A stretch of 64,000 nt of DNA from Sisyra terminalis (Eukaryota > Arthropoda > Insecta > Neuroptera > Sisyridae). The notes beneath the pieces were generated by a model. That model was not told the origin of the DNA and made no database searches. It saw only the letters and a list, made by a program, of their open reading frames with translations. The translations under genes were made by a program, and so were the position numbers. The stretch is from the NCBI GenBank assembly GCA_958496175.1, contig OY292277.1, positions 9,300,001 through 9,364,000 on the forward strand, written 5' to 3'. Positions 1 through 11,149 of the stretch are shown here, piece by piece. How positions within the stretch are numbered: the stretch's first letter is position 1; each line of letters opens with the position of its first letter.

Positions 1-172
1 ACATAAAATTTGTCTCCAAATGATTAAAAAAAAAATCTTCAATCTTTTAACTATCCACATTTCTTGTTAATACTACGAACACCGATACTTTATTCGAATA
101 ACTTGGAAAAATTATTTCTAAAACAATTAGAAGCATTGATTATCTCAAACTATACCCCGATTTCTTGGAAAC
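1..172. other. AT-rich non-coding flank
   Basis: AT-rich sequence with short A and T runs. I see no coding exon, RNA gene or repeat boundary in it. Confidence 0.6.
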
Positions 173-372
173 TAAAGCAGGCCATTCACGCTCCGACTTT
201 CAATCCAACTAGTCGGACTACTAGTTGGATCCTATCCAACTAGTTGGATTACCTAAATGGTCCGATAGACATCCAACTTTCAACAACACCATTCACGGTC
301 CAACTTTAGATCCAACTTCGAAAGTCGGGCCACTAGTTGGACTGCAAGTCGGAGCGTGAATGGTCTGCTTAA
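173..372. mobile_element. PIF/Harbinger-type MITE with 3-bp TAA duplication
   Basis: A 194-bp element (176-369) begins AGCAGGCCATTCACGCTCC and ends with the matching inverted repeat, about 23 bp with one mismatch. It is flanked on both sides by TAA (173-175 and 370-372). The 3-bp TWA duplication is the signature of PIF/Harbinger elements. Inside are repeated short motifs around CCAACTAGTTGG, itself a palindrome. There is no coding capacity, so it is a non-autonomous MITE. Confidence 0.85.
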
Positions 373-586
373 CCAACTTAGGTTTAGCCTGAAAGAATCA
401 TTCAAATGGCTAGCTGGCTGTCTTTTTGAAATTGAAGAATTTTTCATTGAAAAAAAAATTCACGGTTTTTTCTTTAAAGTTCAAGGAAAAAATAAGGGTT
501 GTAATTCTGGAGATCAATGAAAAAATTAACTCTAGAAAAAAAGGACACCAAACACAAATTCCTTAGCTTCTATGGTTTGTAAAATT

Positions 587-798
587 AATATAAAAGAAGG
601 TATTCAAAGCTTGCAATGCACGATGGGAAATTTGTTAAAATATAGCGCCACCACAAATGTGTCTAAAATAGTAACTAACTGAAACTATGTTCTTTTATGT
701 TAATTATCAAAGTTAGCACTCTGGACACTTGTGGCGGCGCCACATCTTAATACAATTCCCATCATGCATTGCAGGATTTTAATACCTTCTTCTATATT
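587..798. mobile_element. MITE with about 45-bp terminal inverted repeats
   Basis: The left end (AATATAAAAGAAGGTATT, continuing through TGCAATGCACGATGGGAA) matches the reverse complement of the right end over about 45 bp with a few mismatches. An inner inverted repeat (GCGCCACCACAAATGTGTC against GACACTTGTGGCGGCGCC) extends the hairpin to about 75 bp per arm. No clear target duplication or coding sequence is visible, so the superfamily stays open. Confidence 0.75.
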
Positions 799-1050
799 AC
801 CTTACGGTTAGCTTAAAAATAGTTTTTTTTCATCTTAAAACTTTTATGATACAATTAAAAAAAAATCATTTTCTTCAGATACAAAATTTTGCTCAGGACC
901 ACCTGTTCAACGCAATTTCCTGCAGTATTGACACCAAAAAAAAATAAATCCTCAGGCACTAATCGTAAAGGAGGAGAATTGAAGGTTTAGCAAAAAATAT
1001 CCAGAAAAATCTGATAAATATTAGTATAACTTGTTGGATAACAGTAAAAC

Positions 1051-1236
1051 CATTAACCCAGTGGTTCTTAATCTGGATTCGATTGAACCCTTGGGGTTCA
1101 CGGGTTCGTTGGAGGTTTAGACATCTACCTTCAACTCATAGAACCTATTTTCCATTTAAAAAAGGTATGGAGAATAAACATATGAAACTGGTGGGAATCA
1201 GTGCCTCCGACGGGGTTTAGAACCACTGCATTAAAC
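1051..1236. mobile_element. hAT-type MITE, tandem copy 1
   Basis: A 170-bp element (1059-1228) starts CAGTGGTTCTTAATC and ends with its imperfect inverse GTTTAGAACCACTG. The flanking 8-mers CATTAACC and CATTAAAC match at 7 of 8 positions. The CAGTGGTTCT terminus plus an 8-bp duplication fits the hAT superfamily. The copy lies inside a unit of about 360 bp that is repeated next door, so element and flank were duplicated together. Confidence 0.8.
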
Positions 1237-1411
1237 CATTATAACATGGTTCTCCTTTCTTCATTGAAATTTTTGATATAGAAACTTTAGGAAGAAGGAA
1301 TGAAGTCAAAAGAAGAAATAAACAGGAAAAAATAAAGAAAATGGGGATTAGCGAAGAGTATCCAGAAAAACTTGATAAGCATTCATATAACTTGTTGGAC
1401 AACATTAAAAC

Positions 1412-1597
1412 CATTAAACCAGTGGTTCTTAATCTGAATTCGGTCGAACCCTTGAGGTTCGCGGGTTCGTCGGAGATTTAAATGCCCATCTTCAACTCAT
1501 AGGACCTATTTTCCATTCAAAAAAAGTTTGGGGAATGAGCATATGAAACTGGTGTAGACCAGTACCTCTAACAAAGTTTAGAACCACTGCATTAAAC
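1412..1597. mobile_element. hAT-type MITE, tandem copy 2, perfect 8-bp duplication
   Basis: A 170-bp element (1420-1589) has CAGTGGTTCTTAATC and GTTTAGAACCACTG ends and an exact CATTAAAC duplication (1412-1419 and 1590-1597). About 70 bp of sequence upstream and the sequence downstream to about 1640 also match copy 1, so the pair arose by segmental tandem duplication and not by two insertions. Confidence 0.85.
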
Positions 1598-1639
1598 CAA
1601 CATAATATGGTTCTCCAATCTTTATTGAAATTTTCGATA

Positions 1640-1790
1640 AAGATAATTTTCTATATCGATAATTTCAATGAAGATAGGAGAACCATGTTATAATGGTTTA
1701 ATGCAGTGGTTCTAAACCTTGTTGGAGGTACTAATCCGAAAGTTGGCGTCTAAACTTCCGGCGAACCCACGAACCCCAAGGCTCCTTTAG
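1640..1790. mobile_element. Truncated inverted third copy of the hAT MITE
   Basis: From about 1640 the sequence runs back as the reverse complement of the copy-2 3-prime flank and 3-prime end. The CAGTGGTTCT terminus is at 1704 and homology stops near 1790. The head-to-head arrangement with copy 2 makes a local hairpin around 1640-1660. Confidence 0.7.
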
Positions 1791-4119
1791 GAAGAAGGAA
1801 AGAAGAAAAACAACAGGAAAAACTGAAGAAAATGGCGGAATGAATGCGAAAAACGAGCAAAAACTTTGTACAAAAAGAATCTTTTTACTGCCAAGGTAAC
1901 TTGAAGGTAATTTCTTCAAAGAAACATTCCATACACGTGCATAAGGATGTAGCTTTTACTCAAAGAATTGAAGGTGGTAGATTTTCTTGTCTTGAATAAT
2001 TTTTCCAGTAATTCCCCTGGCCAATCAAAAACGAGTAAACGAGGGTATTTTTTTAAAATTCCTTAAACCAGCATTCGATGCAATTTTCCGACAGTTTTTG
2101 TTTAAATGTTGGTTTTTATTGCTATCAAATCACCTTTCTTCTTTAATTTTTCCAAGATCCTAATAAATCTTAATCCTTCTTTTAAATTTCTCATTTTTTT
2201 TGATATTTGAGGGCTTTCCAGTCCATAATTTCCATAAAAACTCATCTTTGAATTTTTATTGACAAAGTTTTTCCATGTCCATAAACCTATCTGTTCTTTC
2301 ATTGGAAATTTGGTCCATTATTAAACGTTCCATTTTTCCGAAATCAATCCCATTCCTGTACAGGATTTTGGTCATACCGTCATACTTCTGAAGAACTTAT
2401 TCCAGTAAAAGTAGTTTTCTTTCAACTTTCGGGATAAACTACTTTCCATATTAAATATCTTCTTTGTTCTCCTATCTTAAATTTTTCTTAATTTTCCTTT
2501 CCTCCTCTTCCATTTCCTATGATTACAACTACAAAATTCATTCTTTTTGAGGAATCTTCCGAAGAATACTAACAATTTTCCAGTGGAAACCTGAACTGCT
2601 TTTCAACAATTTAGGCTTCACAATAGTTGCTTTAAATTTTTTTAAAGATTTAGGTCTTCTTTCTTTTAAAAAAAAATAATTCTTGCCAACGACCAACCGA
2701 TGTTTGGTGCCCTTTTTTAGTTCCTTACAACCAGAAGAATTCTTTTGTAAAGACTTTGGTAATCCTGAATGAAGTGGAATTCTTTTATTCTATCTTTGAT
2801 GATTTATATCTTACTCCCTTCTTATTCTATTAGTATTGATACTTTTGATTCAAATAAGAGAACTCTTTAATATTTTTTTTTTTTTTTTGAAGTTTCCGTA
2901 TTTTAATTTTTCCAACTTATTCGATACATTAGTTAATAAATACACATAAAAACCAATGTCTAAATAAACATTTATAATATTAAAATAAAAATTATAACGA
3001 TTGAAAATATGGTTTGGATTAAAAATGGATTAATGTTTGAATCAAATAATTCGTAATTTAATTTTTTGGACTATGGACAAAAACCTTAATCGAAAAATAT
3101 TTCTTGTAGGCCTAATGTTTGCAACACTGAAATAATTTGTGGCCTTATCAACAAACGAATCAATTTCTAATCGATTTTTGATCCAAATCATTGTTTCAAT
3201 CTTGAGCTCGAGCCTTATTTACGATTAGATTGGTTACAAAAAAAATATTATATAAAAAAAAATCAAAAAGCTTTCAAACATCAAAATCGAAAATGAAAGC
3301 GATTTTGATTCGGAAAAAAAAAACATGAGATATTTTTGTCTTTCGTATCACGTAACTATTTTAAAAATATAAGAGAAAAGATGGAAAACCTAAACCAAAA
3401 AAAAAAAAAAAAATTGTAAAAATTCGAGATTAATTCAGGGTGTCAACGTGAAAATTTAATTAATATGTTTGATTTTTAAATGTATATTTACAATACTATG
3501 TACTAATTATTGAAATATTATGGTTATATTGATTATTGTAAAATGTGTAATATCTCGAGCTTTGTAAATAAAATATGCATTTCCCTTAATTTTTTTTTTC
3601 TTAATATTCATGACTCGTAGATTGGAAGGATCAAACCACAAAAGACGAATAAAAGGAAGAGGGCAAGAGGAATACGCAGGACCTATCTTAAATCTAGGTG
3701 ACAAAAATTTGCGTCTTTTTTTAAAATATAAATTACTAGGAAAAGCTTTAAATACACAACAATGAAGAGCTTAATGCTTACAATAATGTAATCGAAAATA
3801 TTTGCTATCATTGTATAAATTTTCGTTAGAGCAAGATTCAACGCTTTGGCGTTCATGTCCCATTAGTCCTTGAAAAGAACTAATCAAGAACGAAGTAAAA
3901 AAATTAAGAATTAGAAGTTCAATACATAATTGCGAAAATGGGGGCATAAACTTATAATCCTTAAGCTTTAGGTAAAATTATTTGCTAAAAGTTAACCATA
4001 TCACTAAGAGGTGGCGCTACAAACTTAAAGTAGTCGAACATTGAAGAAAATTGACGACGGTTCAACCATTCCACTATAGATGGCAGACCGAACTAAGAAA
4101 AAATAAGGTAAAAAAGGAG
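1791..4119. other. Unassigned intergenic DNA
   Basis: Very AT-rich, with homopolymer runs near 2870-2890, 3240-3420 and 3590. Open frames here are short and show no protein family. I see no RNA gene. Only low-complexity DNA can be described. Confidence 0.5.
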
Positions 4120-5495
4120 CAAAAAGTTTTTACTTTATAACACGGATCTAATTCGAATTCGGGACCAAAACTTTTTTCATTAAAAAAAAACCGTGGGTTA
4201 ACCATCGTTGATTTTACACGAATTTCAAAAAAAAAAATTTAAGGATGCCAGTTGAAAGTATACGTCCCATCTGTGCTTTCTGAGCAAATTTTTCCAAAAA
4301 CAAAACTCGTTTAAGGGATGAAATCGACCATCAAAAGGGCAGAAGAAATCATAGAAAACCATCCAAGCTTCAACCACTTGTAAAATCGTTATATAAGGAA
4401 TGATTTTCGAATCAAAGGCAGTTTCAGGTTCGTAACAGTGTATTAAACGATAATATAACAAGCATTTTAAAATTTGAAACAATAGCATTTATCGACAAAA
4501 AAAAACCGTGAGTTAACCATCGTTGATTTTTCAAGAAAATTATAAAGATTAAATTTAATTTTTTATTATACCAATCGAAAATATAAGTACGTCACTAAAT
4601 GCTGTGCAAATTTTTCCGAAAGAAAACCTTGTTTAAGGGATGAAAACGGCCGTCTTAGTGGGAGAAATCATTGCAATTCCAACAATCGCAATAACGTCTT
4701 TTTGTAAGGGATGCTTTTCGAACAAAGGGCAGTTTCGGATTCGAAACATTGTATCTAACGATAATATAACAATCTTTATCGAATTCGGAACACAATTTTT
4801 TTTCGCCAAAAAAAACCGTGGGTTAACCATCGTTGTTTTTTCACGAAAAGCGTCAAATTTCAAAAAAAAATTTTAGCATGCCAATGGAAAGTACAAGTCC
4901 ATTTGTACATGTTGTGCAAATTTTTCCGTAAATAAACCACGTTTAAGGGATGAAATCTACCATCTAAGTCGAGGAAGAAGTCGTAATTACCATTAAAACT
5001 TCAAGGGCTTATAAAGTCGTCCCATAAGGGATGTTTCTCGAACAAAGGGCAGTTTATGATTCGTAACAACGTATTAAACGATAATATTACAATTTTAATT
5101 AAATTCAGAGCACAAAATTTTTTCGCCAAAAAAAACCGTGGGTTAACCATCGTTCACTTTTCACGAAAATGGTCAAATTTGAATTTTTTTTTTTTTAATA
5201 TGCCAATCGAAAGTGTTAGTCCTTCTGTACATGCTGTGCAAATTTTTCCGTAAATAAACAACGTTTAAGGGATGAAATCGACCATCAAAGTCGAGGAAGA
5301 AATCGTAAATCCCATCCAAACTTCAAAGGCTAATAACGGCGTTCCATAAGGGATGCTTTTCGAATAAAGGGCAGTTTCGGATTCGAAACATTGTATCAAA
5401 CGATAATATAACAATCTTTATCGAATTCGGAACACAAAATTTTTTCGCCAAAAAAAACCAAACATGCCAATGGAAAGTATAAGTCCATTTGTACA
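4120..5495. repeat. Satellite-like tandem array, period about 315 bp
   Basis: The words CCGTGGGTTAACCATCGTTG, GCAAATTTTTCCG, GTTTAAGGGATGAAAT and AAAGGGCAGTTTCGGATTCG recur in the same order. Successive CCGTG starts are at 4191, 4506, 4816 and 5136, with a partial unit near 5455. Spacings of 315, 310 and 320 bp show diverged head-to-tail units. Opposed ORFs of about 60-80 codons in it are by-products of the repeat. Part of one unit reappears inverted near 12600-12750, outside the far end of the palindrome. Confidence 0.85.
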
Positions 5496-5590
5496 TGTTG
5501 TGCAAATTTTTCCGAAAACAAACTACGTTTAAGGGATGAAATAGATTATCAAATTGTTGAAAATCTTTCTCAGTAATAAGTGGATTAGAA

Positions 5591-5728
5591 ATGTTCCTGT
5601 ATTGCTTTTTTTTCTGTTTTTCCCTAGTTACTCAACAAAGATCGCCGTTAACAACAAAGGATAGTTATTCGTTTTTGGATTGTCCCTCATCCTCATTCGT
5701 GGATGAACAATTGAAATACCATTGTTGA
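5591..5728 (+). CDS. Possible small secreted peptide, left-arm copy (45 aa)
   Basis: ATG at 5591 opens a 45-residue frame ending TGA at 5728. It starts with a hydrophobic stretch (MFLYCFFFCFSLVTQ) resembling a signal peptide, followed by a polar tail ending KYHC. The mirror copy in the right arm keeps the frame despite a length difference that is a multiple of three. The hydrophobic stretch is T-rich DNA ending in CCCTAG, so it could equally be a polypyrimidine tract and splice acceptor. Function unknown; may not be a gene. Confidence 0.2.
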   Translation: MFLYCFFFCFSLVTQQRSPLTTKDSYSFLDCPSSSFVDEQLKYHC

Positions 5729-6607
5729 TTTTTCGAAGTGAATGTGAATAATTTAAATAAAAGTGTAATCAGATTAAATTAGTGATCAGTGTTTTTTAAA
5801 TTATTAATATCTTTCGTTCGAATCGACAAAATCAAAGACAAAGAATCTCTTGAAAATGTTTCATTGTTAGTAGCAGTAGTATAATTTGTTGTTGTTTGGT
5901 TTAGATATCTAAATAAAAAATATAATGGAATATGAAATAAAAGAAAAAGTAAAATAAATATTTGATTTAAAATTGTTATATATGCGAACAAATTTGATAT
6001 AAGAAATCATTTCGTAAAAATATTAATTGTTTTATTAGTTTTCTGTAATTGAATCCTTATTGATAATAATAAATATTTTTTTAATGGAATTAATTGTTTT
6101 ATTTATGAAGTTTTTAATTTCAGAGTATCCTTGATTTTTTTTTAGAAGTTTTAAGTTTTCAGCAATAATGATATTAATTAATAAAATTTGTTTGAGTATA
6201 TCTGTGATATCTTAATGAAGCAAAGATTTGTAATCAATAGAAAATCATCTTAAGCAATAATTTAAAAATATCAAAAATTTAATTATACCATTTCCAAAAT
6301 ACCACTGAATCAGTATTCAAAAAAAAATTTGGAAATTTTCGATGTCAATCATCTCTTTTTTCGATGAAACAAAATTATACTTAAATAGTAAGTATTAGAA
6401 TATAACAAGCAAATCAATAATATCGAAAAAAACGATGAAGGACATTTAAATGTTACAATGTCTTTTGTCAAATTTTCCAACTTTAACATGGAGCAGCTAT
6501 GGTTAAAATATTTTTGGAAAATTCAATTTCCTTCGATCGAAAAATTTTTTCAAGTTTCAATCGATAGAGAAATCTTTATATATGAGTTTTAACGTCATTT
6601 ACATATA

Positions 6608-6676
6608 TCTTCTAATGGCCGAGTGGACTGAGATGTGGACTATCATGCAGAAGATCATGGATTCGATCACCGGTTC
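6608..6676 (+). other. tRNA-like sequence, unit 1, left arm
   Basis: TGGCCGAGTGGACTG resembles a tRNA A box (as in Leu or Ser tRNAs) and GGATTCGATCAC resembles a B box about 43 nt later. No acceptor stem can be drawn and the T arm is weak, so it is not a functional tRNA. It is followed at once by a GT-AG interval of 57 nt (6678-6734). Confidence 0.35.
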
Positions 6677-6677
6677 G

Positions 6678-6734
6678 GTAAGTTGTTTTTTCTTTTCTAT
6701 TAATATAAAAATAATTCTAATGTATTCCTTTCAG
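6678..6734 (+). other. Candidate 57-nt GT-AG intron, unit 1
   Basis: GTAAGTTG opens and a pyrimidine-rich TTCCTTTCAG closes a 57-nt interval, a usual size for a small insect intron. The paralogous unit 2 has a 57-nt GT-AG interval at the same place. No flanking open frame is recognised, so any host transcript may be non-coding. Confidence 0.3.
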
Positions 6735-6889
6735 CATTAAATATCACTTTCGATCGTTAATAATTCACTTAACGTTCATTTCAACCGAATAATTCGATCA
6801 TCACTTTCAACCTTTCGAGGTTGAAAAGTGATCGATCGAATACGTAGTTTTTTTTTTATTTTTGGTTCTGCATATGTGACGTCACTTAA

Positions 6890-6922
6890 TGACGGTACCA
6901 AATGACGTCATTAGCGAAAAAA
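6890..6922. promoter_or_regulatory. TGACGTCA cluster, unit 1 (mirrored at 10500-10545)
   Basis: TGACGTCA at about 6877-6885, then TGACGG, then TGACGTCA near 6903-6910, within about 40 bp. TGACGTCA is the consensus palindrome bound by ATF/CREB bZIP factors. Unit 2 keeps a similar cluster, and each arm mirrors them. Only motif presence is seen; regulation is inferred. Confidence 0.35.
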
Positions 6923-7860
6923 TGAGGGGGAGGATTTCGAATTTTCGATTTTCGAGGAATAGGATATTGGGAATGGCTTACTTATGTCACAGGAGGCCTA
7001 AAAAACATATCCCATAGTGAATTTTTTTGTTTTTTTTTTCGAAAAATTTTTGGCCGCAATCCCGAAAAATCCCAAAAACAGGCCAAATTTGGCGGTTTTT
7101 TTCACTTTTTCCAACTTTAACGCCGTTTTTAGCGAAAACTATCGATCGTAGGTTAACGATAGTAGGCTCAATCGATAGCGCTTGAATTACTCTATCGATG
7201 GTGTTAATTTGGTCCTGGAAAAGCTTTAGGGGAAAAACTTTTTTTTTCAACTTCTCAGAAATTTCAAATCGTCGATGAAATGGTGGACGATTTTATGAAA
7301 TTTTTTTTTGTTCCGAATTTATCGATGAAATTCACACCGTAGATGCCTAACGTTACGATTGAAACGAATATGGATAAACATAATCACTTTTCGATGTTCT
7401 TAATGGAATTTTTCGATTTAACAACTTTACATATTATACATCGTAATGCAAAGCAAATGCAAATTGTTTTTTTGAAAAAAAGGATCAAGGACCAAAAAAA
7501 TTTCCATTGTGGTTAGACAACTTTTCCGAACGTAACATGAAGAAGCAATGGTTCAAATATTTCCGGAAAATTCCACGAAAATCGATCGATTGTACAAAGT
7601 TAATGTTATTCAATTTGATATTGCAATTTTATATTATATGCAAGATAATGCTATTCAAATACAAATTTGTTTTTACGAAAAAAAAGGATGAAGGACCTTA
7701 AAATGTTACAATGTTTTTTGTCAAATTTTCCAACTTTAACATGGAGTAGCTATGGTTAAAATATTTTTGGAAAATTCCAATTCCTTCGATCGAAAAAATT
7801 TTTCAAGTTCCGATCGATTGAGAAATCTTTATATATGAGTTTTAACGAACAATAAATATA

Positions 7861-7935
7861 TCTTCCAATGGCCGAATCGATAAGCGCACGGAAAATGTGA
7901 TGAAACGGAAAGACGATGGATCGATCCCCCAACAA
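7861..7935 (+). other. tRNA-like sequence, unit 2, left arm
   Basis: Paralogous in position to the unit 1 sequence: ATGGCCGAATCGATAAGCG replaces the A box and GGATCGATCCCC the B box. It is more diverged from a tRNA and has no acceptor stem. A 57-nt GT-AG interval follows (7937-7993). Confidence 0.3.
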
Positions 7936-7936
7936 G

Positions 7937-7993
7937 GTAAAAGATTTTTATATTTCTACTAACCAATTTCTAATTAATATCTATTCGTTACAG
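7937..7993 (+). other. Candidate 57-nt GT-AG intron, unit 2
   Basis: GTAAAAG opens and TTCGTTACAG closes the interval. It has the same length and place as the unit 1 candidate, although the sequence between has diverged. The next unit word, starting TTAAATTATCACTTTCGATCG, is shared with unit 1. Confidence 0.3.
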
Positions 7994-8132
7994 CTTAAAT
8001 TATCACTTTCGATCGTTAATAATTATCTTATCGTTAGTTTCAGCCGAATAATTCGATCATCACTTCCAACCTTTCGAGGTTGAAAAGTGATCGATCGATT
8101 ACGTAGTTTTTTTTTTTTTATTCATACATAAT

Positions 8133-8183
8133 ATGACGTCATACATACGTCGACAGCAAATGACGTCACCCAATGACGTCATT
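8133..8183. promoter_or_regulatory. TGACGTCA cluster, unit 2 (mirrored at about 9235-9285)
   Basis: TGACGTCA occurs three times in about 50 bp, with ACGTCGAC between. The spacing differs from unit 1 but the motif is kept, although the surrounding sequence is diverged. The mirrored right-arm cluster has the same three sites. Confidence 0.4.
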
Positions 8184-8685
8184 CCCGAAAAAAATTAAAA
8201 AATGTGGTATTTTTCGATTTTCGGGAATTATGAATCAGGGAATGGCTTAGTTACGTCACGGGAGGCCTAAAAAACATATCCTCAAGTCAGTTTTTTTGAA
8301 TTTTTTTTTCGAAAATTTTTTGGCCGAATTTCCGAAAGACCCTAAAAATAGGTCTAATTCGCGTTTTTTTCCACTTTTTCCAACTTTAACGACGATTTGT
8401 GCGTTAACTATCGATCGTACGATAACGAGTGATAGCTCATTCGATAGCGCTTGAATTACTCTATCGATGGTGTAAATTTGGTCCCGGAAAACCTTAAGGG
8501 GAAAAACTTTTTTTTTCAACGTCACAGAAATTTCAAATCGTCGATGAAATGGTCGACGATTTTATGAATTTTTTTTTTTCGAATTTTTGGATGAAATTCC
8601 CACCATAGATGCCTAACGATACGATTGAAACGAAAATGAATTAATTTTTAGCTTTTCGATACCCTTCATCGAATTTTTCGATAAA

Positions 8686-8725
8686 ACAAGTTAACATGGG
8701 CAAAGCATTAGATTGTTTAAGAAAA
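8686..8725. repeat. Spacer of the giant palindrome
   Basis: Unique sequence of about 40 nt separates the arms; symmetry resumes with CGATAAAAC on the left and its near-complement GTTTCATTATC on the right. Such a short loop between multi-kilobase arms is normally unstable in cloning and replication, so assembly support deserves attention. Confidence 0.7.
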
Positions 8726-9481
8726 GTTTCATTATCAAAAAATTCGAAAAAGGTTATCGAAAAGCTAAAAATTAATCCATTTTCATTTCAATCGTAACGT
8801 AAGGCATCTATGGTGCGAATTTCATCCATAAATTCGAAAAAAAAAAATTTCATAAAATCGTCGACCATTTCATCGACGATTTGAAATTTCTGTGAAGTTG
8901 AAAAAAAAAGTTTTTCCCCTTAAGGTTTTCCGGGACCAAATTTACACCATCGATAGAGTAATTCAAGCGCTATCGAATGAGCTATCACTCGTTATCGTAC
9001 GATCGATAGTTAACGCACAAATCGTCGTTAAAGTTGGAAAAAGTGGAAAAAAACGCGAATTAGACCTATTTTTAGGGTCTTTCGGAAATTCGGCCAAAAA
9101 ATTTTCGAAAAAAAAAATAAAAAAAAATGACTTTAGGATATGTTTTTTAGGCCTCCCGTGACGTAACTAAGCCATTCCCAGATTCCTACTTCCCGAAAAT
9201 CGAATTTTCGCTCATTTTTCGAATTTTTTCGGGAATGACGTCATTGGGTGACGTCATTGGCTGTCGACGTATGTATGACGTCATATGTGTAAACCCAAAA
9301 AAAAATCTACGTAATCGATCGATCACTTCTCAACCCCGAAAGGTTGGAACTGTTCGATCGAATTATTCGGCTGAAACTAACGTTAAGAATATTATTAACG
9401 ATCGAAAGTGATAATTTAAGCTGTAACGAATAGATATTAATTAGAAATTGGTTAGTAGAAATATAAAAATCTTTTACCTTG

Positions 9482-9553
9482 TTGGGGGATCGATCCCTCG
9501 TCTTTCCGTTTCATCACATTTTCCGTGCGCTTATCGATTCGGCCATTGGAAGA
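9482..9553 (-). other. tRNA-like sequence, unit 2, right arm
   Basis: Mirror copy of the sequence at 7861-7935, nearly identical, with the same following GT-AG interval on the minus strand. Confidence 0.3.
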
Positions 9554-10735
9554 TATATTTATTGTTCGTTAAAACTCATATATAAAGATTTCTCAATCGA
9601 TCGGAACTTGAAAAATTTTTTCGATCGAAGGAATTGGAATTTTCCAAAAATATTTTAACCATAGCTACTCCATGTTAAAGTTGGAAAATTTGACAAAAAA
9701 CATTGTAACATTTTAAGGTCCTTCATCCTTTTTTTTCGTAAAAACAAATTTGTATTTGAATAGCATTATCTTGCATATAATATAAAATTGCAATATCAAA
9801 TTGAATAACATTAACTTTGTACAATCGATCGATTTTCGTGGAATTTTCCGGAAATATTTGAACCATTGCTTCTTCATGTTACGTTCGGAAAAGTTGTCTA
9901 ACCACAATGGAAATTTTTTTGGTCCTTGATCCTTTTTTTCAAAAAAACAATTTGCATTTGCTTTGCATTACGATGTATAATATGTAAAGTTGTTAAATCG
10001 AAAAATTCCATTAAGAACATCGAAAAGTGATTATGTTTATCCATATTCGTTTCAATCGTAACGTTAGGCATCTACGGTGTGAATTTCATCGATAAATTCG
10101 GAACAAAAAAAAATTTCATAAAATCGTCCACCATTTCATCGACGATTTGAAATTTCTGAGAAGTTGAAAAAAAAAGTTTTTCCCCTAAAGCTTTTCCAGG
10201 ACCAAATTAACACCATCGATAGAGTAATTCAAGCGCTATCGATTGAGCCTACTATCGTTAACCTACGATCGATAGTTTTCGCTAAAAACGGCGTTAAAGT
10301 TGGAAAAAGTGAAAAAAACCGCCAAATTTGGCCTGTTTTTGGGATTTTTCGGGATTGCGGCCAAAAATTTTTCGAAAAAAAAAACAAAAAAATTCACTAT
10401 GGGATATGTTTTTTAGGCCTCCTGTGACATAAGTAAGCCATTCCCAATATCCTATTCCTCGAAAATCGAAAATTCGAAATCCTCCCCCTCATTTTTTCGC
10501 TAATGACGTCATTTGGTACCGTCATTAAGTGACGTCACATATGCAGAACCAAAAATAAAAAAAAAACTACGTATTCGATCGATCACTTTTCAACCTCGAA
10601 AGGTTGAAAGTGATGATCGAATTATTCGGTTGAAATGAACGTTAAGTGAATTATTAACGATCGAAAGTGATATTTAATGCTGAAAGGAATACATTAGAAT
10701 TATTTTTATATTAATAGAAAAGAAAAAACAACTTA

Positions 10736-10806
10736 CCGAACCGGTGATCGAATCCATGATCTTCTGCATGATAGTCCACATCTCAGTCCACTCGGCCATT
10801 AGAAGA
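10736..10806 (-). other. tRNA-like sequence, unit 1, right arm
   Basis: Mirror copy of 6608-6676, with the A-box-like GGCCGAGTGGACTGAG and B-box-like GGATTCGATCACC on the minus strand. Confidence 0.35.
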
Positions 10807-11149
10807 TATATGTAAATGACGTTAAAACTCATATATAAAGATTTCTCTATCGATTGAAACTTGAAAAAATTTTTCGATCGAAGGAAATTGAATTTTCCAA
10901 AAATATTTTAACCATAGCTGCTCCATGTTAAAGTTGGAAAATTTGACAAAAGACATTGTAACATTTAAATGTCCTTCATCGTTTTTTTCGATATTATTGA
11001 TTTGCTTGTTATATTCTAATACTTACTATTTAAGTATAATTTTGTTTCATCGAAAAAAGAGATGATTGACATCGAAAATTTCCAAATTTTTTTTTGAATA
11101 CTGATTCAGTGGTATTTTGGAAATGGTATAATTAAATTTTTGATATTTT

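Noticed and set aside
7507..9907. Mirror 64-codon frames at 7507-7701 and 9713-9907
   Set aside because: They begin at a non-ATG codon and are identical only because the arms are nearly identical. No domain or bias.
6987..10427. Four related frames of about 88 codons (6987-7250, 8256-8525, 8892-9161, 10164-10427) as a gene family
   Set aside because: They start at TTG, cover regions with long A/T runs, have no upstream ATG context or family, and their apparent conservation follows from the palindrome and tandem units at DNA level.
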